Origin: Adiantum capillus-veneris
Taxonomy: Eukaryota > Streptophyta > Polypodiopsida > Polypodiales > Pteridaceae
Length of the DNA stretch: 64,000 nucleotides
NCBI GenBank assembly: GCA_014529385.2
Contig: CM043945.1
Coordinates: 92,610,112-92,674,111, forward strand
Direction: 5' to 3'
The stretch's first letter is position 1, and the number at the start of each line of letters is the position of its first letter. Below the pieces are notes generated by a model. The model saw only the letters and a program-made list of their open reading frames with translations, did not search any database and was not told where the DNA came from. Made by a program: the position numbers and the translations under genes. Positions 53,097 through 64,000 of this stretch are shown one piece after another.

Positions 53097-53678
53097 ACAT
53101 GGATCGCGATCCATGTTTGGCAAGATTTTGGAATGATACTTTGTGAGCTGGTCACACAAGGTACGGTGATGCTATTCCCCAGATCTTTTTGGATTTGATC
53201 AATTTCCTCTAAGTGAAAAGCAAGATTTTGTGTCTGCTTTGCGATTTTTTGCAAACAACTCCTTTTTTGGTATTTTGATCATATTTTTTCACTTTTTGTC
53301 CATGACTTCTTTTGGAAAAGTTGTTCGATTAGTTATCAGGAGTACACTGGTCAAATCTTACTGTCAGAACCTAGAACATGGATAGCGATCCATGTTGGGA
53401 AACATCTGGACATGAAATTTGGTTCAGTTGGATCCCTGCTTCTAGTTGATCCCAATTCTCATCCCTTTTTGAATTTGGACAAGTAAAAGTTCAGCTTTTT
53501 CCTATTTTTCCAAATTTGCAAGGTTTTGCTCTGCTCACCCCTATCTTTTGATTTTAATGACCTTCTAGCACTCTACTTCTGACGAAACTCAAGGTTCTGA
53601 TGCCTGAGAGCCTGTTCTAAGCAAAGGAAACATTTTTTTCACATTTTGCCAAAAAGGTACATGGATCGCGATCCATGT
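53097..53678 (-). repeat. Element 2 leader palindromes (3 copies)
   Basis: A 20-bp palindrome with arm ACATGGATCG followed by its reverse complement: 53097-53116 (perfect), 53376-53395 (one central change) and 53659-53678 (perfect). Spacings are 279 and 283 bp. They lie 0.5-1.1 kb from the LTR, between primer-site remnant and gag, as in Element 1, but the sequence is unrelated to the Element 1 palindrome apart from the central CGCG. Confidence 0.93.
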
Positions 53679-54209
53679 TGGATAGGCAAAATGGAAGTTT
53701 TCTGCAAAGTCCGTTTCCAGCAAGTGTTTTTATCTCCTTTTTGAAGGCTAGGTTTGGTTCAGTTTTGAAGCTCTGACCATCACTTCTTCAACTTTTCAGA
53801 GTTAAGGTCTTCAACACCAAAATAAGGTTTTTGATAGTTTTTTCCGTGCTCCTTTTGGCCCCAAATGCTGGTGTAATTTGTTTCCTAACTTACTATAAAT
53901 TGAAATGAATATGCAAACATAAATGAACTTAACAGTACAAAAATAATAGCCAAGTGTGTGGTGAAATAATCCTTTCCAAGCATGGGAAAATCAACGAACA
54001 AAATACTATCTTGTACTTCACTCACAGCTTTCTTTGCCCTTAAGGAGTAGAACTGGCTAGTCTCGGACTCCAATCTCTACCAAGCACTAAACCTACGTCT
54101 AACTGCTTCACTGTCTATGCATAAGTGGAACAGGTATCAAAAGCTTTGAACGGAGATTTTTTTTTTTTTTGGTACACTGAGTCACTCACCACCTAAGGAT
54201 CGATTTCCC

Positions 54210-55037
54210 TGGCAGCGAGGTCGCCGCGACGAACGTCTGCAGCATAGCTCTTTTGTACTAACATAATGTCAATATGCAAGGAAGCGACTTGGGATGGGGC
54301 ACGGAAACTTAATGAGAGTATCAATCTCATCAAAATGAACTAAGAGGGCTCCTCAATCTACTACAAAAGCAAATCAACCACTTCCTAGTCAGACAATCAG
54401 TATGCATTCAATCGCACCGCTCTAGGTCATCACGCCATTTCGGCATCCAAACGAATTTGGAATGCAATGCAACTTACGGAGAGGTATCACAACACCTAAG
54501 GGCTCAATCCTACCAAGTTATGTCACCATCTGGGAAGGTACATAAATCACAATCCATCACAAAAAATGTGCAGAAAATTGAAACAGAAGTACTCGAAAAG
54601 GTCCTCCTTAAGCACAGAAACACTTATCCATGGTCAAAACATCAAAAAACAACCATTTTAACCTTCAAATCAATGCATTTAGCTCACAAACAAAGCGTCA
54701 TGAACCACAGTAGGATTGAAAATGCTTACACTTAGATTGTCCAGCAAGAGACAAGGAACTCAATGTGGTATTCGGAAGTGAACTCTGATTACCAGTCCAA
54801 GAGAAAAGAGGATTACAATTTGTAGCAGTAAGAGGCTCCCACAGTGCATGTTTTTTGAATCTTCAAGCTAATGATATCTCCTTAGTTCAAACTAAGGGTT
54901 TTGACTTAAAATTTAAGGCCATCTTCCCACTTACAAGGGTGTAGACTCAGAGAGGTTACATGGCTTTCTTCAAAAAATCGAGTAGTGTTTACAGGGTTTG
55001 GTGTGCATACGCCTGTATCCACCATATCCGCCAAACA
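54210..55037 (-). repeat. Element 2 5' LTR (828 bp)
   Basis: Matches 39433-40320 and ends CCAAACA at 55037, before GAATG. The inner end is degenerate (TGGCAGCG instead of TGTTAGCG). Next to it CGCTGCCAGGGA, on the minus strand, looks like the remains of a tRNA-Asp-type primer site related to that of Element 1. Confidence 0.85.
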
Positions 55038-55042
55038 GAATG
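55038..55042. repeat. Element 2 target-site duplication GAATG (right)
   Basis: Identical to 39428-39432 and directly after the LTR end. Confidence 0.9.
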
Positions 55043-57072
55043 TTAGGCCTACTAGCATCTTATCTCCATGTTATGCTAAAACCGAATCACTTTTCTATTC
55101 ATGGTCATGGCCAAGTGTTGGTTATCTGTGATCCTAAAAGGCCTTCTTGGCCTTGGAGGGTGGTTGAACCACCCTCTAGAGAGCTAAAGTTTCTCGTTCA
55201 ATTTGGATGGAGGCACCTTCTGATCCTGTGGGCCTGTGTATCTTCTTCTTGAAGACCTGCAAAAGATGTCGCTAATCTTGTGAATAGACGATGGGGCACC
55301 GCTCTAAGGCTAGATTCACACTTTGCGATGGAATAACAAAAAGCGTAAGTGAAAGCCATGAGTCATATGTTGATTGGGAGAGCAATTGTCTAAATGGCAC
55401 ATGCAAGTTCCAGGCTCTACACCCTCAAAACAAGAGCTTAATTAGGTGATCAAACTCAGCTCAAGAAAATGAGCACTTGATGGCAATGAGCTAACCATGT
55501 GAGCATTAAACTAGGCTTGGCAAAAATCTAGCAGGTGCAAATTACATACCCTTTGAAACCTCCTATTCCAATATGAATGCACCCTAAGAAGATTGTAAAG
55601 TTTGCCACCCAGACAAGCTCTTTTATTATACTTAGTTTGATACCCATGTCTGAATCTTAAATCATGAACCCAAGGTTGCATTCATGTATGTCACTAGTGT
55701 CTATGCAAGAGTGCTATCGGCCAATCAACGAATGTCAACTCACTGGACATGTTCCAAAGTGTTGCACTTGTCAACCCAGTGCTGATTGGCACCCAAGGAA
55801 GGCGATGTCTTGGGCAACACCGATGCTCCCACCCACCCATTCCACATACAAAGTGGACGCATGCAAAATTTGCAGAAGTTGGCACTCGAGCATCGTATAA
55901 GAAACTAGGCAACTAGGCTCTTCTGGATCCTCCTCCCAACCTCCCTTTATAGGTGGGCTCCTAGACCCTTGCCCTAGACGGATTCCCTGTCCACACTGCC
56001 TAGCCCGGCCATTGGCCGTAGTCCTTGCCTAGCCTAGTTCTTAGGGTACAGGACCCGTGTCCTGACATTACTTCCCCCTTAAAGAAGAGTTTTCATCCTC
56101 GAAAACAAAAGTGGGAAACTTCTTCTTAAGAATACTGATGTTCTTGTTATTGACGTCCCATAAGTGAGCCAGTTGTCTGTATGACCGATAATTGGTGCAA
56201 TGAGGAGGTTCAATGAAACCAAGAGGAACATCTTGATTTTCAACATTGTTGTCCGTTTGCAACCACTTGGGTCAAAATGGTAACTCCATATATAACTCAC
56301 TTGAGTGCTGTAAAGGAGGAACCACAACTAAGAGTTGTCCAAAGGAATAACCAGTTTTCAGATCTTCTGAAGGTACTGGAATAATGCAAGGAAACCTTGG
56401 CGTAACTTTCCATGCAGTTGTGAGCCAGATTTCCTACTCGCCTGAGTATCTTGAACAGTCTGTTACATGCTCATCCCTAATGAAGGTTACTTGCCAACAT
56501 GCTCTGTCAACACAACTGGTAATTCCTTGACGTATGTAAGTATTGACACAATCTCCAACCCACCACAAGAGGTGTTCAAAGTCGAAAATCGTACTTAAGC
56601 AAATTCTAGAATAGGGAGAAACTCATCTATTTAGAAATGTGTATGCTCTTAGCAGATCCTTTAGCACAAGATTACTCTTTGTAATCTTTGTAATCTGCCT
56701 ATCCCCTTGGATAATTGATAGTACTGAGGTGTGTTTTCCTCACGGTTTACAGACAGTCGTCCCAGATGACTTGTAAACGTGAAATCACAGTAGTGTTTAA
56801 CATTGGTGAAGAATCAACAACGTCCGAAAGAACCATCGTGGTTAACTTGAAAAATTCCACAAACACCCAAACCGAGCCATGACCTCTATTGGTGATTAGT
56901 AGACTCAAAGGTAATCTCATAGAGATAGTGCACATAAAGTGCAAAATGCTTCATAAGCAACAACCTGTGGAATATGCATGCCGTTCCAAATCAGCCTTTG
57001 CTAAACACTAGGGCCCATAACACCTAGTGTGCATGCATTTAGCAAAAACAGATCCGAACCTGTATATCCATG
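55043..57072 (-). mobile_element. Decayed chromovirus-like Ty3/gypsy remnant, copy B
   Basis: The Pol end reads ILKKKFPTFVFEDENSSLRG (56160-56070, minus), a typical end of chromovirus Pol (LxxxFPxFxLEDxxxLxGG), directly before an AAGGGGGAAG-TAA-TGTCAGG junction at about 56060-56080 that looks like polypurine tract plus LTR. The LTR-like part (about 55050-56066) holds a TATA-like CCTATAAAGGG at about 55950. An integrase-core remnant lies at 56944-56747 (MRLPLSLLITNRGHGSVWVF). It matches copy A (29067-30085) up to 57072. No intact frame. Confidence 0.6.
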
Positions 57073-59869
57073 GTGATCCTTGCCTTCAACTTGTGGAAAA
57101 TGTGATGCACCTAGCACACATTAAAGAGGATTGTAAATAGTTTTGAAACGAAAGTAAATACTTTCAGTTGCAATCTTTTGCAAGCCTTGCTGAAATGTCT
57201 GAACCATAATAGAAGGTGAAATAGTGATCACGTCTAGGTACAAACAATGAAACTTTTTCATTTGCTATATGTGTAAACAACCATCTGTAATGTTGTTTAG
57301 CAATACTTGTACCTTAACAAGTCATTCTAAGTATCCGACAATTTCTGGCCACGAAATTGCTCCTGATACGTCGTGCTAAAAATGGTCTAGAAAACAGATG
57401 TGACCAGCACTTAGGGACTTTGTCGTGACACATATTTGAAATAGGGGCGCCAATGTCAGTCCCAGAGACTCATATTCGCCACATGTGGAATATGTCTCAA
57501 CTAAGGATGTATGAAAAAGAACATCCTACAAGTACAAGATGTACTTGTGTGTGGAGGTAGCTCTAAACACTTTACGACAAGAGTGAGAGGGACCCTCATT
57601 CATTGCTCCACACTGGCTAAACCGAACTCCTTGAGTTCCTAGACCATGTTGTATCCCATGTGACAACATGTGCCAAATTGAACCCTACAAGTAGGTTCGT
57701 AACAGCATAAGGCAGAAAGATAGATTGGCTACTTGGCCGAAAATACTTTGTGCCGACATGCCCTTGGCATGACTCTGTAACATTCAAGCGTACTTATACG
57801 TCTTGAAAAACCAAGCAAAGCATACTAAAAATGGAATAACACCAATTCAATAGATGCGTACCTAGAGACTTGAACGTAATGTTCACTTACCCGTATTTGA
57901 ATGGAGAGGAGCACATCCCCTACCTGAAAAACACACAGTATTGCACTGGGAACCTTGTTTGTTGCCTTTGCAACCTAAGCCCGTGAATTAGAATCTACGT
58001 AGTCAAATCCTTTGATAAGACTTCTTTGTAGAAACTGCTCAACTAGGCGATAACGGTAACCATCATAGTTAACCGTGTACAGGTTGATTGGAATCAACTT
58101 GAAAAGTGTGTTTGTCTGCTACCGCTTGGTAGATTGCGGAATTCTTTCCTTGAAAGTATAACCGAGAGAAATCAACGGTGATCCTCAATGCAGATCAAAC
58201 GGTGATCCTTAATGCCTATGGGGTGATGTAGCAATCACCCGCCGGGTCTTACCCCAAAACAATATGTCCGTAGACACTCCGTAGTGCTATAGAGAGAGCA
58301 GGACATCCACACAAGTGAACTGCCTAGCTCTTGTGGACAACCATGCTGTCTCAACTGATTGCTGCATCTATACTTCCTTGTAGAGATCAGCTACTGTGAG
58401 TTGAAGATTTATCAAAAAATCAACTTGAGTGTCGCACTGAAAACACGTAGTGCAAAAATGACACTGTAAACATCCGTAATGACAAGACTCTTGCTTGTCC
58501 AGTAACGGCGATGTATACTTCCTTGGGTATGGCTTGAAAACAATCACCCAAAGAATGCCAATAGTTGGATCTTACCCTTGTCCTGACATCGGCTCTTAGC
58601 CTGTTTGGCTCATAGCCCTGATGCAAAATAGTGTTCAATCGACGAACCGATGAAGACTAATTTGAGTAGCATCTTAGCCACGTGCTAGCTGTGAGTTAGA
58701 GCACCTTGGCTCAAGTTGACTCACGAGCAGAATATGTAGCAAAAGCTTCTTAGAAGAGTTTCATTATTCTTGAAAGAAATAAGAAAAAGAGAGAAAAGAA
58801 GAGCATGTTGGGCTGAGGAACTTTCCTTAAATTTGTAGAGTGTGTGCCCAGAATGTCTGCTCTTAGACATCTTATGCGTGAAGTGCAGCTTATCCTATAA
58901 GCATTCCACAATCTGTCTGTATGACGCTCTCATCGAGAGCGGCAACAGAAAACACAAGTTAAATCTTGACCGTCTACCGTGTAGGGTCGTGACTGTATGA
59001 GGATGACTTGAAAGGGGCACCTTGCCGGTGAATCGAGACGAAATTGTAGATTCTTTTTAGTATTGTTGAGTGTTGATAGCAACCAACAATCCATCCGCAC
59101 TCTGTCCTTGACAGAGTTGCGAGTGTGTTAGCGAAAGCGTAATGCATGAAGCGGCAGAATTGAATTCACGTCCCTAGCATGCCTTGCATAAAGAATGGTA
59201 AGCCCTTGCGCATAGTGATGGCCTCAAATGTGAGAACCAAAATTGTAAGTATCTTGCAGAATTTAAATTGGTAGGGATTCTGTGAGCTGATATCCCCTAT
59301 TTTGCCCATTCCCTGAAGCCGTGCTTCCTAGAAAATTGCCAAAGCACTTTGCTTTGCACAATGCTGTAATTGCCAAGTAAAGTGGAAATAGGAAGAAACA
59401 TGAAAAACTTCAACTTGGCTAACCTGGTCGTTGTTGCTGTAACCAGTTTTCATGAAAGTTGGGAGAAAAACTCCATCCAAAACGGCCCATAGCCATATCT
59501 GCACTGACGCCCTCGCATTAGGAAATTTTGGAGGTCATTTGGAGGGCCATATGAAGAGAGAGAAAAATAGAGCGCGTCCAATGAGCATGAAGGCTACGTT
59601 ACGTAGAAAAGTACCTGGAAAGACTCAAAAAATAGGAAAATAGCATAAAACTTTCACGAAACTAGGATTGTAGCATAGTAATTTCCTTACTTTTACCGAG
59701 CTTTTAGGTGCTTGCGTGTGGTCCCACTTCTGATATTCTCTCATGGTCATTAACGTACTGGAGGGTGACCATTAAGCCCGCACAAGATATTGGAATTTTA
59801 AAACACTTTCCCTCCATTAGAATGCTTTCAAAGTGAATCTCCCTCCACTAAAGCTTTTCTCTGAGAGTT
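57073..59869. other. 2.8-kb stretch without recognised gene
   Basis: Only short open frames with no motifs I recognise. It may be the decayed body of copy B or of another repeat. No LTR pair or tandem repeat was noticed. Confidence 0.5.
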
Positions 59870-61290
59870 ATGGCATCCACGTCTTCTCGCCCAAGAGCCT
59901 CAAGGTGTTTACTGTCTCTCACACCAACAAACAACAACGGCACTTTGCCTAGAAGGCCAAGTAGTAGCATATCCTCAATTACAATACCAGCTTCAATAAG
60001 TGCAGACAACCAATGGGTTGGACAAAGGATAAACAAAGGTTCATGGGTCCTCATGCAACCAAGAAGACCCAAGAGGTTTAGTGGTATCAACGTTTACCGC
60101 TCAGCATGGAAGGCAAGGGTGTTGGATTTCAAAGTTGAGATCGGCAAAAGATCTGTAAAGGAAGTTCTTGTTCAGCATGTGTTTACCCATCCAGAGGTGA
60201 TAGCAAACGGTGGAAATGTATCAAATATACATCAACCACGTTGCAATTGTAAGTACTCTTGACATGTGAACTTACTGATACTCTCATTATAACTTTTCTT
60301 ATATATTTTGCAATGTTTCTCCCGCTTGTTATGAGTAATGTCTCTACTCTTCACAACTCAATTACATTAGATTTGTCATTTGTACTTATTGATACTCTTA
60401 GTTTAACTCTTCTTATATATATTGCAGATGTTTATCCCTCTTCTTATGAGCAATGGGAGCGTGTGGAGTGCATAATAGGCCTCTTCCATGTTGTACATGC
60501 CCATATTGGTTCTCTACAGTATTCAGAGAGGAGCAGCAAAAGATTGACTGATGAGGGAATCTTTTTTTATGACCACTTTTACCAACTCAGATCAGGCAAT
60601 AAGAATGGCATGTTGGTGAAACTGCCTCTACCGACCGATTGGAACACTGTGGACTGGCCAGTTCCCGAGGAAACAATGGTGGAGGCAATGCGAAGTAAGC
60701 TCTACAAGGATATACAAAGGTCTCTACGTAGCTCTATTCCTACCAAACTGGTTCGAATTGCAAACTTTTGTCCTGTTGCACTCTTCATAGAGCTGTTTCA
60801 TAGCTACAACATCAGAGTTACAAAAACTATGTTCATGTGCAAGTCATTTCAGCAGTCATCCTGTGACAAACTTCTTGACAAAGGATGGTATGCAAAGGAA
60901 GAGATTGGTTTACGGTGCGAGGTCGCGCTTGATACTCTAGTTGTCAAGTACATGATTGCAAGCCAATCACTATTACTCTCATTTTGGTATATGCGATCAC
61001 AAATGCTAAACGGTAAGTACATTCCTATGGACCAAGTTTCTGCAGGTTTGGAAGATAATCCTACTGTGGATGTGGAAGTGATTGATAAAGAGAATGGCCT
61101 ACTATTGGTGGTTACAATAAGGGAGCTATGCAGTCTTCAGCATTTACGAAATGACATCATTGAAGAGTCAATGGACAAGGAACTATCAGATTTTTCCTTT
61201 TTCTTAGCTGGCCGTAAGGTGATGCGGCAAAGAGAAAAAGATATTTTGTGCAAAGAGTTGGATGGTCGGGTTGAAGTAGTGTCAATGTAA
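59870..61290 (+). CDS. Unrecognised two-exon gene (about 414 aa)
   Basis: Exon 1 59870-60248, intron 60249-60427 (GTAAGT ... TTGCAG, 179 bp), exon 2 60428-61290. The phase fits: the split codon gives Tyr and the frame continues VYPSSYEQWERVECIIGLF. The N-terminus is Ser/Arg/Pro-rich (MASTSSRPRASRCLLS), so an organelle-targeting role is possible but unproven. The body is hydrophobic/charged without familiar motifs: LFHVVHAHIGSLQYSERSSK, LPTDWNTVDWPVPEETMVEA, VRIANFCPVALFIELFHSYN. I see no domain I can name. It is convergent with the protease-phosphatase gene, about 250 bp away, separated by (CT)n and (TA)n. It could be a host gene or cargo of a DNA transposon. The intron contains a duplicated acceptor region. 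Confidence 0.55.
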
Positions 61291-61409
61291 CAGATATTCT
61301 TGTAAACCCAAGTGTATACAAATGACTTTCAAGACATGAAGTTTATTGAACTCATTTTTCAATTGTGCCCTGTGAAAAAGTGTGCTTGAAATACATTTCT
61401 TTACCACGT

Positions 61410-61410
<1 letters not shown>

Positions 61411-61486
<76 letters not shown>

Positions 61487-61511
61487 ATATATTATATATA
61501 TATATATATAT
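61411..61511. repeat. (CT)n then (TA)n microsatellite
   Basis: (CT)n from about 61414 to 61482 followed by (TA)n to 61511, in the convergent intergenic gap. Confidence 0.95.
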
Positions 61512-61540
61512 GTTAGACAAGACAAAGACAGATAGAAGAA

Positions 61541-64000
61541 TCATCTTAATTCATTAGAAAGTACAAACTCGTCCGTGAACAATGGACTGAGATACAATTT
61601 CTGTAAGTATGGAATCAGAATGTCTTCAAGGTAAAAATCGAAGGAATGCCCTTCGAAAGAAGGTGGTGAGATAGTTGTTCCCGGCGGATTTAGTTCTCCC
61701 TTTTCGGGAGTATCATCAATTAGTAGTGTATTAGTTGCATCAAAGGGTACACCGATTTGGCTAAACGGTTTGTACAAAAGAGGTAATCCTGGTTTTTTAG
61801 GGTGGTAGTGGCCCTCAACAGTAACGCATTTTCTTTGATCATACAAAAAGGCAAAATATGACGTGTGAGCTTGGCATACACTGCAAACTATTGCAACTAG
61901 TGGCGATAAGTTTTGCCTTTGCATTGAAGACCATATGCCAACTCTGAAGCGCGGAAGAAGAAACTCAATAAACTCCTTGGTTCCTGGACGAACCACGACT
62001 CGACAAGTTCCCATCCGAAACGTTTGCAAATCCTCAAAGGGTCCTCTGTCACCGAGAGGCACCCGCATCAGCAGCAATCCATTGACGTCCAAGATAATCA
62101 ACCTCTGTAAAAGTTGACAAGTACATATAAGTAGTTAGAAGCTGAACATATTTTGCCATACTTGAATAGACATTACCGGAACAACCGTATCTACAGGTAG
62201 CAAGGGTCCATTCTGGGTCTCTGTAGTGTTCATGTCGTTGTTGCTCTCCTCCACTTTATCTTCATAGTCATCATTCAGATCTTCATCAGGGGTCTCCCCC
62301 ATGGCCCTTTCTGCCTGATTCAAGGTTGATCGGCTTGCCTCATACATCCTTCCCTGATCCATATCATTTTGCTCATCCCTAGGCCTGCTTTCCTCATCCA
62401 TAGCCTTTTGCTCATCTATAGGCCTGCTTTCCTCATCTTCGGTTTCAGCCATAGGCTCTTTTGGCTGTTCCACAGGCTGACTTGGCTCTTTCATTGTCTC
62501 CTCCGGTTGAACCTTAGCAGCTTCCATATGCTCATTTGTCCTTTCCTCATCCTCGACTCTTTGATCTTCTGCTGATATGACACCCTCGGCCCGATGCGAT
62601 TCCACTGTATCGGATGTAGGGGTTTGTCGTGGTGGCACGTCATGTTTTGTAAGATCAATAGTGCGCTCATCCAAGCCGCTATCTTCAAGCTCTCTAGGGC
62701 TAGACATAGTAAGCAGGTGTTGTATTAAACTTACCCGGTATCTTTGCAAATAATCATATGTGTAGTTTTTTAAAGCACTCTGCAAAATTGAAAGACCACA
62801 TGATGAGAATTCTTTTATAGACTAAACCAAAACTAACTGAATGCATTGCAAAATGGGTACCTTAGTCATGAAAGGTTTTAATGCAAAGTAGCTTTGCAGG
62901 ACATATTCTGCATGGAGAAGACATCTCCAGCCGCAAGAATTCCCATCGGTTTGATTTGGGACAGGTACTTCTTTGATTGTGGCCTTGTATAGTTCATACC
63001 TTCCACATAGCTTGCCATAGGCAAGCAACAACCTCTTTATACAACTGCACAAGGCAATGTCAAGATGTTAGCATGAGGCTTCAAATTTACATGGATATCT
63101 ATAATAAACACTTTCTGACACAAAACACTTACAGCCTAATTTCAAGGTGGGTTCCTTTTATTGAATTGAACACCCACACTGCTGGTTGGTCAACATCAAG
63201 GCATATGAGACTCCAGTGATGGTTGTTCTCATATGGGAAGATGATCACAGTAACTTCCAGCATAGCACAGTGGCGAAACCAGCTCTCAAAGGTCCCAGAT
63301 GGACTATTCTTTTGTCTAATAATTACAGACATTTGTGGATCAAGGAGAAACACCTCTGTGTGAGTGTGCAATGGGAGTTGACTTTTGATCAGGCTGCAGA
63401 GACTCTACCTGAGTTAGCAAACCTATTATCTGAGTTTTCAAAGCTAGCAAGATAGTAACACTTACTTAAGACAAGCATAGATAATTGTGTCTGAAATCTG
63501 AGCATCTGGATTCTGCAATAAATCAATGTCCACCTTTTCCAGAGCTAGGTTTCTGGTTCCATCTACAAATGGTATCTCTGCAAGCAAACCATTCTTCATT
63601 GAAAGTAGAGTTTCTTGATTCATTGCCTCTATAGACAGGGTCACATTGCACTCTGTTTGTTTCTGGGACTCCACTGCTACTTTTGCTTTCTCCTAAAGCT
63701 CTGCTTCCCTCATTTCCTCTGTTTGGCGAGCAATACTCTCTGCCTTTGCCCTTGTATTCACATCATGTGTGACATCTACAACTGTGAGCTGAGGCACTAG
63801 CTCCGGGGGGTATAACAAAATTTCTCTCATTTTCTTATCCTTGCAGACATTGGGGACCAGCAGTTTGTCATACCTCCACCTTATTCTTTTCAATGTCTCA
63901 CTATCTTTGTCCATTATAGTAACCCTGTGGGCATGGGCTGCAACAATGGTCATGTCACTGAAGTACTCCAGTAGGAAGTCCTCAGCTGCTTCCTGTAGAG
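61541..64000 (-). CDS. Ulp1-like cysteine protease fused to FCP1/NIF-like phosphatase (5' end outside window)
   Basis: Five exons on the minus strand: >64000-63466, 63393-63133, 63044-62861, 62779-62177 and 62104-61541, with GT-AG introns of 72, 88, 81 and 72 bp, all phase-consistent. Part 1 is a C48 (Ulp1, SUMO-protease-like) fold: FPYENNHHWSLICLD (catalytic His), VFNSIKG (where D-S is usual; Asn here), VPNQTDGNSCGWRCLLHAEY (Gln and nucleophile Cys). Part 2 is a Glu/Pro-rich acidic linker with repeated EESRPxDEQ. Part 3 is FCP1-like: LIILDVNGLLL (DxN instead of DxD), VVVRPGTKEFIEFLLPRFRV, TLLIDDTPEKGELNPPGTTI. It would link protein deconjugation with phosphatase-like binding, but both catalytic sites carry a substitution. 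One in-frame TAG (63693-63695) in the first exon suggests a broken allele or pseudogene. Ulp1 domains are frequent cargo of plant MULE transposons. Confidence 0.75.

Larger units (their letters stand above)
39433..55037 (-). mobile_element. Element 2: complete but decayed Ty3/gypsy retrotransposon, 15.6 kb
   Basis: Direct repeats 39433-40320 and 54210-55037 flank a minus-strand internal region with the domain order of Element 1: gag remnant, PR1, RT, RNase H, double HHCC, INT, PR2, WxPK tail, 3' ORF module, polypurine tract. GAATG target duplications flank it. Many in-frame stops (TAG/TAA/TGA, often where CAG, CAA or CGA would fit) and frameshifts show an old copy. A further LTR-element fragment sits inside its 5' part (about 50445-52886). 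Confidence 0.93.

Noticed and set aside
61014-61046. A 33-nt GTAAGT...TTTCTGCAG stretch that looks like an in-frame intron in the unknown gene
   Set aside because: Far below the minimum size of plant introns, and the frame is open through it; I left it as coding.

Overview
The window looks like nuclear DNA from a land plant with a large, transposon-dominated genome. Evidence: Ty1/copia and Ty3/gypsy retrotransposons nested in one another; a primer-binding site that matches the 3' end of plant tRNA-Asp over 18 bases; Helitron and non-LTR remnants; long (CT)n, (GT)n and (AC)n microsatellites; and a host-like gene with short GT-AG introns of 72-88 bp. A seed-free plant such as a fern or lycophyte is my guess, but that is inference. 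I see no rRNA or tRNA gene, no CRISPR array and no bacterial operon.

Layout. 1-1170: decayed Ty1/copia RT-RNase H. 2206-2906: frameshifted FCP1/NIF-like phosphatase pseudogene. 3140-4015: local tandem repeats. 4246-6004 (minus): broken transposase-like gene. 6146-6742 and 25936-26480: one Helitron Rep/helicase gene split in two by Element 1. Element 1 (6743-25930, plus) is a complete 19.2-kb Ty3/gypsy retrotransposon with 5-bp target duplications GTGGT, LTRs about 98% alike by eye, gag, pol and an extra 3' coding module. 27518-29060: unrecognised degenerate coding on the minus strand. 29067-30085: end of a decayed chromovirus-like gypsy element. 30138-31672: tandem array whose 188-bp units are themselves inverted repeats. 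31685-35550: Element 3, the 3' end of a relative of Element 1. 36166-39229: decayed non-LTR-type reverse transcriptase gene. Element 2 (39433-55037, minus) is a complete but decayed 15.6-kb relative of Element 1 with target duplications GAATG, itself invaded by another LTR element. 55043-57072: second chromovirus-like remnant. 59870-61290: two-exon unrecognised gene. 61541-64000 (minus): spliced gene that fuses a Ulp1-type cysteine protease to an FCP1-like phosphatase.

The most novel content is the Element 1/Element 2 family. Its pol carries two retropepsin domains, one before RT and one after integrase; a tandemly duplicated integrase zinc-binding (HHCC) module; and a tail of repeated W-x-P-K motifs that is also present in Element 3. 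Elements 1 and 2 also share an extra 3' gene module with a coiled coil and a conserved C-terminal domain of unknown function. Each element carries its own family of perfect palindromes with a central CGCG, mostly about 280 bp apart, in the untranslated leader. In Element 1 a second set lies in front of the 3' module. The two palindrome sequences are unrelated, but their placement and spacing are alike, which suggests a conserved cis-acting system.

How the parts would work together (family knowledge plus inference): Gag forms particles; pol provides PR1, RT, RNase H and INT; the second protease, the W-x-P-K tail and the 3' proteins are lineage-specific additions with unknown roles. An internal polypurine tract at the end of Element 1 pol sits where the terminal tract of Element 3 sits, so the 3' module appears to be an insertion between an old and a new polypurine tract.
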